A stretch of DNA of 64,000 bases from Nitrososphaerales archaeon (GCA_030041295.1 JASHOD010000039.1:151427-215426); one strand, 5' to 3'; shown: positions 17,934-26,588, counted from the first letter of the stretch. Notes: generated by a model not told the origin, from the sequence alone. Numbers and translations are program-made.

Positions 17934-18995
17934 CTAGCGGGGAGTGTATTTGTGTTTTCGCAAATCTGACATGTCCGAAATCTCTCTCACGAGGCCCTTG
18001 TCCACAAGATAGCTCAGTGCAGCCTGCAACGTCCTCTTTGGCAATCCGGATTTCTGTATAAGAGTAGCTTGATCAATGGGGTGCTCGCTCTTTATGAGAT
18101 GATAGACGAATTTCGAAGCGGGGGAACCGTCGACGCTACGAACTGATGGTGCAAGCCCGAGCGTCTCAGTCGTGAGACCAAGTCTTTGCATCTCAAGCAA
18201 AAGTACTTCGCTCACTGGAACGCTGGCCAAATTCACGCTTGGTCCAAACTCCAAAATGAGAGATACCCTTTGACTCGCCGTAGGAGCCTCAAAGATCAGA
18301 CTTGGAGGACCAAACCTCCCCACAATGTCATTCAACACATCCCAAGAAATGCCTCCATTTTCATCATAGATTCCAACCGCGCGACCTTTCTCTCCGGCTT
18401 CAATGATTACTTTCGAGCTTTTGAACTCTATAGCTTCTTCGATCTTTGAAATCAAATACGGCAACGACGTGGAAGAGGAAGTTGATGAAGACCCAGAGGA
18501 TCCTACGCTTCCAACAATCCTACCTGGCTCTTTCCTTCCCACTTCGAACATATAATCCATCGAAAGCGACGTCGCTTTCTCTATGATCTCCCTCTTTGCC
18601 TCCGCAGGGATCGTGATCGCAGATTCGCTTACCTCAACAATGTCAAAATTCAGGGAACGCAACCGCTCAAGAATATCTCGGACAAAACCTTTCTTTACCG
18701 CAACCTGAAGAATAGTTCCGCCACTCATCACCCTGATTCCAAGATCGTGATAGTACCGTATACGTTCTAGTAACCTCGAACGATCTGCAACAAGCGGAAG
18801 TGCAAGTCCGATCTTGACATAGTCGATATACTCTGAAGCCTGATCGATAAACCCTCTTTCAAAGGGGGAGAGGGTATCGTAAACAATTGTTAGGCCCCTA
18901 TCTCTCGGCTTACCTTCTCTAGAGAACGATGGAATATTTGATGTTGAAGTGGAAGAAGCGGTAGTCGCCGATGACAAGTGAATTCGTTCGCTCAA
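17934..18995 (-). CDS. ComA-like (phosphosulfolactate synthase family) protein fused to a winged helix
   Basis: 353 residues in two parts. Residues about 32-270 follow the ComA TIM barrel: KPRDRGLTIVYDTLSPFERG, then DYVKIGLALPLV, VMSGGTILQVAVKKGF, FDIVEVSESAITIP, MFEVGRKEPG, KVIIEAGEKGRAVGIYD and IFEAPTASQRVSLI. ComA joins sulfite to phosphoenolpyruvate in coenzyme M synthesis. A Ser/Thr-rich insert (about 167-180) interrupts the barrel. Residues about 290-353 are a winged helix (HPIDQATLIQKSGLPKRTLQ, then LVDKGLVRE). Such a fusion is not one I know. It could be a regulator using a dead or active enzyme as sensor. Confidence 0.78.
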   Translation of the reverse strand: MSERIHLSSATTASSTSTSNIPSFSREGKPRDRGLTIVYDTLSPFERGFIDQASEYIDYVKIGLALPLVADRSRLLERIRYYHDLGIRVMSGGTILQVAVKKGFVRDILERLRSLNFDIVEVSESAITIPAEAKREIIEKATSLSMDYMFEVGRKEPGRIVGSVGSSGSSSTSSSTSLPYLISKIEEAIEFKSSKVIIEAGEKGRAVGIYDENGGISWDVLNDIVGRFGPPSLIFEAPTASQRVSLILEFGPSVNLASVPVSEVLLLEMQRLGLTTETLGLAPSVRSVDGSPASKFVYHLIKSEHPIDQATLIQKSGLPKRTLQAALSYLVDKGLVREISDMSDLRKHKYTPR

Positions 18996-19132
18996 GAAAA
19001 ACTAGTCCCAAGCACAATATGCAAATTCCGCGTTAGCTCTTAAGCTTATTCTGGTGATTGAAAGATGCAAACTACGCTAATCTGACACATAGTGCGCAGG
19101 ATCCTTCTCGCTTCTAAAGCAGAGGCGAACTC

Positions 19133-19372
19133 TCAAGAATTGAAAGTTGAGCCCGTGCTTACCTGACCAGAGCAACTTGCTGTAATCTTCCCATCCAGTA
19201 GTACACTTACGAAGAGACTTGTCGGCTGTGTCGCGACATTCACAATCACGAGGCCACTTGAATTTGCCAATGCGTTGGCGCTAAATCAAGTAGTACCGCT
19301 CACAACTAATTGACTCGCGCCGCTGGGCAATTCGTTAGCCGTGATGTAAGGCGAAGAATATGCCAAGAGATT
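19133..19372 (-). pseudogene. Relic of a secreted/surface protein gene
   Basis: The 500-base gap between the ComA-like gene and the phosphoesterase holds a coding-like minus-strand frame with one internal stop. It reads AYSSPYITANELPSGASQLV, then a TGA, then SANALANSSGLVIVNV and VSVLLDGKITASCSGQV, ending at 19133. The Ser/Thr/Val-rich composition fits archaeal surface proteins. No start is visible. Decay is the likely explanation, chance the alternative. Confidence 0.3.
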
Positions 19373-19500
19373 CCGCGTCACTAATCGATTTCATCGTCAT
19401 AGTTCTCTCGGTCAAATCCCTAGCGCTTCGACTTGAAAAAAGAGGCCTTATAGGAGGTAGAGTGGAGAAAAAAGGGAGGAATGAAGAGCCGATCTGATAG

Positions 19501-20154
19501 ATGAAGAAAGTACTAATTCTATCGGACCTTCATTATCCAGAAATTCATAAGGACGAAATCTTCCGCATCGTCGAAAAAGAAGAATCCGATGAGGTTGTCT
19601 TTTTGGGTGATTGCGTCTTTCCAGATGATCGAGTAAACGAATTCTTAGAGATTGTTGACCGTATTAAATCCGAGAGTAAAGTTTCACTCATCAGAGGAGA
19701 TGAGGACAGTGCTCTTCTTCCTACCGTAAACTCGGTCAAGATCAATTTGGGCAGACACAGTTTTGCATTTATCCACGGACACCAATTCAACTTCGGATCA
19801 GAAGGATTTACGGTGAAATTAGTGTCTTTTGTTCAAAGAGCTAGTAGAACATTTCCCCTGTTCACTTATTCAGTCGTGGCAAAAGCGAGAGAGGGTATGA
19901 AAAAAAATGAATTCTTGATTTTAGGTCATACTCATGCATTACAATACTTTCCTAGGTTGAGGGCCGCATGCGCGGGCTGTCTCACGCATGCTCCCCGTTT
20001 ATACCATGAAAGGGGATATATCGTAATTCAAGAAAAAGAAGAATCACAACCGCTAGGCGGTTCTACTCCGATCAAAATTGATAGTAATGTTGTTTCTTTG
20101 AGACTCGAATCCTTGCTTCCAGGTAAGATAAGAAGTAAAATCTTCCAACTTTAG
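19501..20154 (+). CDS. Metallophosphoesterase (MJ0936/YfcE-like)
   Basis: 217 residues, ATG at 19501. Calcineurin-like motifs: LILSDLHYPE (Asp, His), VVFLGDCVF (Asp), RGDED in place of the usual GNHD, HGHQFNFG, and LGHTHALQYF near residue 140. The substituted third motif (Asp for Asn) is notable. Members cleave phosphodiesters, often cyclic nucleotides, with two metal ions. A class III nucleotide cyclase gene lies about 600 bp away, so a cyclic-nucleotide role is conceivable but unproven. Confidence 0.82.
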   Translation: MKKVLILSDLHYPEIHKDEIFRIVEKEESDEVVFLGDCVFPDDRVNEFLEIVDRIKSESKVSLIRGDEDSALLPTVNSVKINLGRHSFAFIHGHQFNFGSEGFTVKLVSFVQRASRTFPLFTYSVVAKAREGMKKNEFLILGHTHALQYFPRLRAACAGCLTHAPRLYHERGYIVIQEKEESQPLGGSTPIKIDSNVVSLRLESLLPGKIRSKIFQL

Positions 20155-20170
20155 GAAGTGTAAATTAAAA

Positions 20171-20719
20171 TCAGTGCCTGTTATTTTTTCTCTTACTTCT
20201 TGTCGCAACTTCGCTTTTCCATCTAGTCCAACCCGTCACGGGCGGGTCGATGTCATCTTGCCAGAGGATAGCGTTGATTTCACCACGGTGTTGTAATTCT
20301 TCTTCGACTAGATGCCACAGCATGTTGTCGAGCCTGCGCTTCAGGGGATGTCTTCTGCCTCCCTCATCAACCCAAAAAAATTCAAACGCGTTGTCAAGGT
20401 CCTTTTCATTGATTTTTCTCATAAATTTAGAAATGTGTGTATCGACTTCCTTTTCGAATTCCCTTACTTGGGGTAGAGACAATCCCTTGGTTTCTGGTAG
20501 ATCCTCGCCGCCTACCTCGTATCTGTGAAACCAAGACTTGTAAACATCCAAGACATGAGTGAAAATATCTAGAATCGAAGGAAAAGAGGCGTCGCTATCT
20601 TTTGTGGCTATGTCTTTTGGTAGTTTCATCGAGATAAAGTTCAGGTATCGCTTCCTAACGAAAGCGTTGTAATCAAAACAATCTCGTAGTGCTTGAAGTT
20701 CAGTTCTTTTTCTCCTCAA
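20171..20719 (-). CDS. DinB/YfiT-like four-helix metalloprotein
   Basis: 182 residues. The DinB fold is suggested by FTHVLDVYKSWFHRY in the second helix and LWHLVEEELQHRGEINAILW in the last, which together place three His ligands as in the family. DinB-type proteins are mostly thiol-dependent transferases or of unknown function. It converges on the phosphoesterase gene (16 bp apart) and lies just downstream of the cyclase gene on the same strand (about 30 bp), probably in one transcript. Confidence 0.72.
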   Translation of the reverse strand: MRRKRTELQALRDCFDYNAFVRKRYLNFISMKLPKDIATKDSDASFPSILDIFTHVLDVYKSWFHRYEVGGEDLPETKGLSLPQVREFEKEVDTHISKFMRKINEKDLDNAFEFFWVDEGGRRHPLKRRLDNMLWHLVEEELQHRGEINAILWQDDIDPPVTGWTRWKSEVATRSKRKNNRH

Positions 20720-20751
20720 CGTTGCGCGCCTTCACCTTTCAACTCCAACCT

Positions 20752-22755
20752 TCAAGAAGAAGAATGGAGAAAGTCAATTTTCAGATCTAATCTTTGAAGT
20801 AACTTTTCAAACCGAGGGTCTTTTCTCGCATTTTCGTACAAGGAGTCGTTCACGAGGTTACCCAGAGGAAGCGCATGTATGTCCATTGCCCGATTCATAT
20901 ATTCAAAGAACTTGTCCATATCTCCCAAGGCATAATATATAATTCCGATCATGCCTAAAATGCCCGAGCCATCGCCTCCAGAATTCTCGATTTTTGGTAT
21001 CAGCTCAAGCGCCTTGTCTTTATCACTCTTGAAAGCAGCTATCATAGCTTCACAACACAAGGCGTACAGTGAATCGCCTCCGGCAAGCTTGAACTTTTCA
21101 AAATACTCATTCGCTTTGGAGAAATTCGATTTTTGTAAGTAGTACATTGTCAGACTGGCAGAGACTGCCTGTGGAAATAGGCGCTCTGCAGAACTCCACA
21201 GTCGCAGTGCATCTTGTTCTCTTCCAGATTCACGATACATCTCGGCCAACATCATGAAATTCTCTTCCTTGAGCGGGTCAAGTTTGTATGCAATCTCGTA
21301 AATCTTCGTGGCTTCGGCTAGACGCCCCCTTATCCATTCTAGATGGCCCAGCCCGAAATAAGCCTCTGAAAGGCTAGGATTTAGCTCAATGGCTTTCCTT
21401 ACTTCATCTTCAGCATGAGCGAACTCGTCCATGTTAAAGTGCACTTGTGATAGCACGGCGTGGGCTTCGGCAAGCTCAGGATCGAGTCGGAGTGCAGTTC
21501 GTAAATCAGCTTCCGCCTTTCTCGTGCTTTCAATCCATGGCGAATGACCAAAATACAAGAGAGATAATGTCGCCTCGGCTCTCCCGACATACGCACGCGC
21601 AAAATTTGGATCTTGCTCGATGGCCTTATTGAAAAATCCGAGAGCCTGACTTGATGAAGATTCACTCTCACCGTAGAGTAATTGTCTTGCCCGCAAGAAA
21701 TAGGTATATGACGTTACGTTTTCAGTTTCTTTTTCCTGCGCGTCTTGAATTCTCTTGCGCATAATTGGGGCGAGGTTTGCTGAAAAAGACTCGCAAACCT
21801 TCGTTGCTATATCCGCCTGTATCTCAAAAATATCATCCAGCTTTCTGTCATAAGTCGAAGCCCACAGGTGCTCCTCATTTATTCCATTAATCACCTGAAC
21901 AGTTACGCGCACCTTATCGCCTGCTTTCCGGACGCTTCCCTCGACAATGGTGCCTGCGCCTAGTTCACGGGCAATATCGCGCACTTTCTTTTCTCTCACA
22001 TTCTTGTAATTCATCGCCGAGGTTCTCGCAATCACCCTCAGGTCCTTTGCCTGCGACAGGCGAGAAATAAGCTCCTCCGTTAACCCATCTGCAAAAAATT
22101 CATCCGATTGCTCCGCGCTATAGTTGACAAAGGGCAGTACCGCTATCCTGCTTCTTGGCTGAGTCTCCTCTTTATCGCTCCCCTCGTAGGGCATTGAAGA
22201 GGGTTCTGAACTCCAAGGCATTACGACTTTGAAAACCTCAATGTCGTTTTTTACGTTCTTCATTTGTTGAAAGCCCAGACTTTCAAATCTCAAGTCTCTC
22301 GTTTTATTGCGCACGCTTTCGTAGACCTGTCTTGAGATTGAAATCCCTCCAGGTTCTGCCAGTTTCTCGATTCGAGAGCCAATGTTCACTGCGTCTCCGT
22401 ACACATCCTCGTCAGCAGAATGGATTACGTCCCCGATATGTACTCCAATTCGTATCAAAAGTCTCTCCTTTGGATCGCGTCGCCTCAGGTTTAACTCGTG
22501 TAACTCATCTTGTATCTCATACGCGCATCTCATCGCTTCAACCGCGCTGCTAAATTCAACGAGAAAGGCATCGCCTATTGTTTTTACCTCCTTTCCATAG
22601 TGCGCGGAAATAAGAGGCCGCACGATTTTGCGATGATCGTCAAGCAGTCTCAGCGCCAGCTCTTCGTTGTTTTGTGTGAGCGAAGTATAGCCGACAATGT
22701 CGGTAAACATTACGGCAGCTAAACTGACGTGTTCTCGTCGTTCCAAAGGAGGCAA
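20752..22755 (-). CDS. Class III adenylate/guanylate cyclase with TolB-like and TPR domains
   Basis: 667 residues, TTG start at 22755. The N-terminal catalytic domain (about 10-170) has MFTDIVGYTSLT with the first metal Asp, VKTIGDAFLVEF with the Lys and second metal Asp, and VYGDAVNIGSRI with the Asp, Asn and Arg needed for catalysis, so it looks active. A TolB N-terminal-like domain follows (RIAVLPFVNYSAE, FADGLTEELISRLSQ, VIARTSAMNYK, GTIVEGSVRK), then about seven TPR repeats. This architecture is widespread in bacteria and rare in archaea, which suggests transfer. It would make cyclic AMP or GMP in the cytoplasm; no transmembrane segment is seen. Confidence 0.9.
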   Translation of the reverse strand: MPPLERREHVSLAAVMFTDIVGYTSLTQNNEELALRLLDDHRKIVRPLISAHYGKEVKTIGDAFLVEFSSAVEAMRCAYEIQDELHELNLRRRDPKERLLIRIGVHIGDVIHSADEDVYGDAVNIGSRIEKLAEPGGISISRQVYESVRNKTRDLRFESLGFQQMKNVKNDIEVFKVVMPWSSEPSSMPYEGSDKEETQPRSRIAVLPFVNYSAEQSDEFFADGLTEELISRLSQAKDLRVIARTSAMNYKNVREKKVRDIARELGAGTIVEGSVRKAGDKVRVTVQVINGINEEHLWASTYDRKLDDIFEIQADIATKVCESFSANLAPIMRKRIQDAQEKETENVTSYTYFLRARQLLYGESESSSSQALGFFNKAIEQDPNFARAYVGRAEATLSLLYFGHSPWIESTRKAEADLRTALRLDPELAEAHAVLSQVHFNMDEFAHAEDEVRKAIELNPSLSEAYFGLGHLEWIRGRLAEATKIYEIAYKLDPLKEENFMMLAEMYRESGREQDALRLWSSAERLFPQAVSASLTMYYLQKSNFSKANEYFEKFKLAGGDSLYALCCEAMIAAFKSDKDKALELIPKIENSGGDGSGILGMIGIIYYALGDMDKFFEYMNRAMDIHALPLGNLVNDSLYENARKDPRFEKLLQRLDLKIDFLHSSS

Positions 22756-22987
22756 TCGTTCTCTTTTGCTGGTTTAGAACAAATGGTGACCAAAGATAAA
22801 TTGCTTTAGGAGTCAGCACAGCAAACATATTGAGAAAAAGTCGGACCTCTGATTGCTTAGCAAATCCAACAGAAAAACTATCGACGAATCTAGCTAATGA
22901 CCTTCATATCTTTCAATCCTACACAAGAAACGAACCCCATACCCTTCTGACCATTGACCATTGGAGATGTAAATCGCCTCTGCACGC

Positions 22988-24052
22988 ATGATGAGCATTA
23001 AGCGTATTATTGTCTCGGCACATTATATTGGAACGGTCTTGCTCGAGACAGAACAAAACCTAGACTGGCTGACTAGTTATATTGATTCCATAGACGGACA
23101 TCTTTCGAAGCTGTTTCCGCAAAATCCACAGACTACCCTGGAGGAAGCAGCTGCTGAAGCACTTTCAAAGGGGGGCAAACGGATCAGAGCCATACTCGCG
23201 CTCCTCACATGTGAGATTTATTCGGGTGATTACAAGCCTGCCGTTCCACTCGCCGTTGCGTACGAGCTTGCACATGCAAGCGCGCTTGTTCAGGATGACA
23301 TTATCGATTCTTCCAATATGAGAAGAGGGGTAGCGTCGATAGTATCCAAGTACGGTCTTTCAAATGCTATCCTCACATCAGATCTTCTGCTCTTCAATGT
23401 CCCGAAGATTATGTCGACGTACGGAAATGCCCTAGAGAATTCCAGACTCGCGAGACTCTTTGATCTTTTGGGGGAAGCATGTCGAGGGGCGGTGTGGGGG
23501 GAGTATCTTGACCTTGAGATGTCAAAGAAGACGAGTGAAATCGTCTCAGAAATTGAATATGAAGAAATGATAAGATCCAAGACTGCGAGCATGCTGGCCG
23601 CCCCTACCGCGAGCGGAGCTATAATAGGCGGAGCTTCGGAAGAAGAGACTATGCTCGCATATCGCTTTGGTGAGCGGCTTGGGATGGCGTATCAAGTGCA
23701 CGACGATACCCTTGACCTCTTTGGGGACGCGCAAACTCTTGGCAAACCGATCTTCACCGACATGCGCGCGGGGAAGAAGAATCTGATCTTGATTCATTGT
23801 TTGAACCACTGCGCTCAAACGGAAAGAGAATTTTTAGATTCTTTGATTATGAAAAAGGGAGAATACTCCGTCGAGGAAATATCAAAGGCGAGAGAAATCT
23901 TGGAAGAGCACGGCTCATTGCAATACGCAAAGTCCAGATCAATGCATTACATCAATCAAGCAATTGATCTAATCGAGAAATTTCCATCGAAATCTAGAGC
24001 AACGGAGTCTTTGGTTATCCTCTCGCGATATCTTTCTGAGAGATACTACTGA
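22988..24052 (+). CDS. Polyprenyl (geranylgeranyl-type) diphosphate synthase
   Basis: 354 residues. Trans-prenyltransferase motifs: GGKRIRAILALL, the first Asp-rich motif DDIID (103-107) followed by RRG, and the second HDDTLDLFGD (Asp239, Asp240, Asp243). It condenses isopentenyl diphosphate to make the C20 or longer chains of archaeal membrane lipids. The residue five before the first motif is Ser, which does not block chain growth. The start at 22988 gives about 25 residues more than typical, so a later start is possible. It stands alone, divergent from the cyclase gene. Confidence 0.9.
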   Translation: MMSIKRIIVSAHYIGTVLLETEQNLDWLTSYIDSIDGHLSKLFPQNPQTTLEEAAAEALSKGGKRIRAILALLTCEIYSGDYKPAVPLAVAYELAHASALVQDDIIDSSNMRRGVASIVSKYGLSNAILTSDLLLFNVPKIMSTYGNALENSRLARLFDLLGEACRGAVWGEYLDLEMSKKTSEIVSEIEYEEMIRSKTASMLAAPTASGAIIGGASEEETMLAYRFGERLGMAYQVHDDTLDLFGDAQTLGKPIFTDMRAGKKNLILIHCLNHCAQTEREFLDSLIMKKGEYSVEEISKAREILEEHGSLQYAKSRSMHYINQAIDLIEKFPSKSRATESLVILSRYLSERYY

Positions 24053-24146
24053 AAGTCATTGAGAAGCCGTCGGAGCTTCCCTCTTTCAAAAAATTTTCCC
24101 ATTTTGAATAATGGGCTGAAAAAGGTTCCAAGTGTAAACATAGAAA

Positions 24147-24761
24147 TTGAGAAAATCTGCAGCCTGGCGAGGTTCTCCTACTGCTACTTCAAAGAGGGAA
24201 TTCACAGCTCTACTAAATAGAATCGGGCTCTCGAAAGAGCGGGATATTTTCTATGATTTGGGCTGCGGATATGGAAAAGTATGCATCTGGGCTGCTCCAA
24301 AAGTCAAGTTCGCTATTGGGTATGAAAATCACCATGACAGATTCAAAGTGGCTGTACGAGAAGTCGAGAAATCTGGTTTCAAGAACATCGCAATTAGGAA
24401 CCGAGACTTTTTCCTTGCTTCCTACAAGAGGGCTACACTCATTTATTCGATGGTGGACGTCGGACTACATGTCATGGCTAGGATAAACAGGCAATCGAGA
24501 CGTGGGACCAAGGTTGTCCAGTATAGGCGCCCTAACTATCCCCTAGAAGCGAAATGGATTACTGGGAACTACTTTCTAATGAAAACTCCCTTTGAGCGGA
24601 CAAAAAACGCTGATGATTTTGCGAAAATTCTGCTTGGTAGAAAGGGAGTTACTATTGAGGATCTCTTCAAACATCTAGGTAGAGACGAAGGCAAGTATCT
24701 GAAAAAGGAAATTCATGAGGCGGATAAATTATGGAAAGAATTATTCTTGAAACGATCTTAG
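24147..24761 (+). CDS. SAM-dependent methyltransferase (DOT1-like fold)
   Basis: 204 residues from a TTG at 24147. Motif I is FYDLGCGYGKVCIWAA (residues about 36-51), followed by IGYENHHDRF, the acidic residue that holds the ribose, and IRNRDFF. The spacing resembles Dot1-type and related class I methyltransferases of archaea. The C-terminal third is basic (Lys/Arg-rich), which could bind nucleic acid or a protein. It converges on the small gene at 24763 with a 1-bp gap. Confidence 0.75.
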   Translation: MRKSAAWRGSPTATSKREFTALLNRIGLSKERDIFYDLGCGYGKVCIWAAPKVKFAIGYENHHDRFKVAVREVEKSGFKNIAIRNRDFFLASYKRATLIYSMVDVGLHVMARINRQSRRGTKVVQYRRPNYPLEAKWITGNYFLMKTPFERTKNADDFAKILLGRKGVTIEDLFKHLGRDEGKYLKKEIHEADKLWKELFLKRS

Positions 24762-24762
24762 C

Positions 24763-24921
24763 CTACTTTCTACTGGGTAGCCCGGGTTTCTTTACTGGCC
24801 CCTTGTAATGTTCATTGCGCGGACAGTGCGGTCCGCACTTTTCGCTGACAGGGTGATTGTGACCCCTGAGCTCCTCTTTTAATTTCTCCTTCAATTCCTC
24901 GCGCTCGCGATAAGAAGACAA
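24763..24921 (-). CDS. Small Cys/His protein, 52 residues
   Basis: A gene of 53 codons below the usual size limit. From the TTG at 24921 it reads MSSYREREELKEKLKEELRG, then HNHPVSEKCGPHCPRNEHY, ending KKPGLPSRK. A charged helix is followed by a compact Cys-x3-Cys/His cluster that could hold a metal ion. An upstream hairpin lies at 24938-24956. It is encoded between, and on the same strand as, the NitrOD5 gene (24978-25439). The reading is continuous and codon use resembles neighbours, so I judge it real. Confidence 0.5.
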   Translation of the reverse strand: MSSYREREELKEKLKEELRGHNHPVSEKCGPHCPRNEHYKGPVKKPGLPSRK

Positions 24922-24937
24922 TGCAGTTCGGAGTAAG

Positions 24938-24956
24938 GTAGGAATTCGATTCCTAC
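24938..24956 (-). repeat. 7-bp perfect inverted repeat before the 52-residue gene
   Basis: GTAGGAA (24938-24944), loop TTCGA, TTCCTAC (24950-24956). It resembles a tRNA T-arm but has the wrong loop and no tRNA body. It lies between the NitrOD5 stop and the 52-residue gene, where it could act as a terminator, an RNA-processing site or a translational control hairpin. Confidence 0.4.
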
Positions 24957-24977
24957 AAATACGTTACTTTGCTAACT

Positions 24978-25439
24978 TCAGCTTGGGTTCGGCAACAACG
25001 AAACTTGCTTTGCTGAAAATTCTTTCTTACAACTTTGGACGAATTGGCTTAAATTGACTTCAGGGCCAGTAGACGAAACCTCTACGGGAAAAGTGATCGA
25101 ACACTCCTTTGCCAAAATATCTTGAAGGCTCGAACGTATTCTCCCCTCGATTAAGCCAAGTCCCTCACTTGAGCTGCCGAACAATCTCCTTAAGGATTCT
25201 TCGAAGAGACTTGGGTCTTCGTAGATTAGAGAGGTATCAACATAAAATTTGACTGCCGTCGCTCCAGACTGTCCTAATGTTCCCGCAAGAGCCAAGTCCA
25301 CTGCTCGCATGACAATCGAATAGAAGGTGGGCCCCGCTTCTGATTGAACGTCTTTGCCCGCAGCCCTCTGTTTGGAGCTTCCTGTGAACTTGGTGCTCGA
25401 ATTGGATTTCTTGAATAATAATATTGTAACGCTATTCAA
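24978..25439 (-). CDS. NitrOD5-like output-domain protein
   Basis: 153 residues. After a polar head, residues about 35-115 read TFYSIVMRAVDLALAGTLG, ATAVKFYVD, DPSLFEESLRRLFGSSSEG and RIRSSLQDILAK. This pattern (helix, a tyrosine helix, then FxxxLxxxFG and a final helix) matches my memory of the NitrOD5 output domain of ammonia-oxidising and related archaea. Those domains occur as stand-alone proteins or fused to sensor modules. Its start overlaps the stop of the upstream membrane protein by 4 bp, so sensor and output are co-translated. Confidence 0.6.
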   Translation of the reverse strand: MNSVTILLFKKSNSSTKFTGSSKQRAAGKDVQSEAGPTFYSIVMRAVDLALAGTLGQSGATAVKFYVDTSLIYEDPSLFEESLRRLFGSSSEGLGLIEGRIRSSLQDILAKECSITFPVEVSSTGPEVNLSQFVQSCKKEFSAKQVSLLPNPS

Positions 25440-26104
25440 ATTTTCGCACCTGATGTTATGCCTACGCGGAGGTTCTTCACCCCTCTCCAGATTCCGAAGA
25501 AACGATAGTTAACGAAAATTCCCAAAGCGACCATCGAAGCAAAATGTATCCAGATGCCTACATTCGGGTCATTCAACGGACCCAAGTTTAGTCCCATCTG
25601 CCCGAAAGAAAATATTGCCTCACTGACAGACCAGATGCTCAAAAAGATTGCAAATTGAAAGTGCAAACTACGAATGGAGGGATTCTTTGCTACCATGAGA
25701 ATAAAGATCGCGTAAGCTATGAAGAGGGCTATCTCGGTGACATCCGGGCCTGTCGCGGCTGGAAGTACTAACAACGCCCCGAAGACAGCCGCGGAAGACG
25801 CTGGAATAGCTGCTGACCTCTTCGCATTAGATCTCGATATCGGGAAGGTCGTTTCATAAAGATAAATCGCGAAAGCGATGACCGCGAACACCGATGCAGG
25901 TTCGAGAATCTCCTGCGCGATCCAGTCATATCCAAAACCCATCGCGAGGTGATTAGTCCCGTGAACAATCAAAAAACCAGAAAGAAGATAGGAAAGATTG
26001 CGGATCCTGGACAAGTTCACGCTATAAGCAATCGTGAGAGGGCCTATTGCCGACGCAATGAGAGTAACTCCGGTTAGAAAGTTTGCAAGGGTGAGATAAT
26101 CCAA
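25436..26104 (-). CDS. Seven-helix membrane sensor-like protein
   Basis: 222 residues with about seven hydrophobic segments, at roughly 6-25, 36-52, 66-84, 101-118, 124-140, 150-168 and 185-200, and short loops. The pattern resembles seven-transmembrane sensing modules that in archaea precede histidine kinases or output domains. No kinase is attached; the NitrOD5-like gene overlaps its end by 4 bp and is probably its partner. Ligand unknown. Confidence 0.6.
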   Translation of the reverse strand: MDYLTLANFLTGVTLIASAIGPLTIAYSVNLSRIRNLSYLLSGFLIVHGTNHLAMGFGYDWIAQEILEPASVFAVIAFAIYLYETTFPISRSNAKRSAAIPASSAAVFGALLVLPAATGPDVTEIALFIAYAIFILMVAKNPSIRSLHFQFAIFLSIWSVSEAIFSFGQMGLNLGPLNDPNVGIWIHFASMVALGIFVNYRFFGIWRGVKNLRVGITSGAKI

Positions 26105-26225
26105 TTGCCGCTGCTCTCCAGGAAATTACAAACTACTTGGACAAGCAGGTGTGAGTGGGTGTTTTTATTTTCTTAGTATCCGTGGTACGAATCGAGGCAC
26201 GGCCCCTTTGAAAATTACAACCTCT

Positions 26226-26588
26226 TTACAACCCAAGTTCCCTAGCTTTTCCCGCAAAATCCGAAAAGCTCCAGTCAAACGCATCGTTCAATTCCCAGAT
26301 TGAACAATCACTCTTCGATTCAAAATTTTTCACCATCTTTCGGAAGGCAGCTTTCTGCCAGGAATACCTTAGCTCGGAGAGATGGCAGGTTTCTTTGTTT
26401 GAAAGATAGTATGCAATTGCACCCATTGCACAGGCTTCTTTTGCTTCGGCATTGCCAAACTCTACTTTAACCTGTTTTAGTTCCTTGCTCGCCTTAGTCC
26501 AGATTTTCTGTAAAGTTAGCGGATACAGCGGGACTTGAAGTTCGGCACTCTTTTTTTGAGTTTCGTTTCGCACATGCGTTAGTTTCAA
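26226..26588 (-). CDS. Hypothetical protein, 120 residues
   Basis: A soluble, Lys/Glu-rich protein with a hydrophobic ACAMGAIAYYLS helix and a C-terminal SIWELNDAFDWSFSDFAGK segment. The pairing of an alanine/cysteine helix with an N-D-x-x-D-W stretch resembles a family of small uncharacterised bacterial and archaeal proteins I cannot name with confidence. It stands alone. Codon use and length support a real gene. Confidence 0.5.
   Translation of the reverse strand: MKLTHVRNETQKKSAELQVPLYPLTLQKIWTKASKELKQVKVEFGNAEAKEACAMGAIAYYLSNKETCHLSELRYSWQKAAFRKMVKNFESKSDCSIWELNDAFDWSFSDFAGKARELGL

Noticed and set aside
24825..24839. 15-bp palindrome AGTGCGGTCCGCACT, first taken as a terminator of the methyltransferase
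   Set aside because: It encodes the KCGPHC part of the 52-residue protein on the minus strand, so the symmetry is probably a by-product of coding.
24938..24956. tRNA T-arm-like sequence
   Set aside because: The loop and stem lengths do not fit a T-arm and no acceptor, D or anticodon arm can be found around it.
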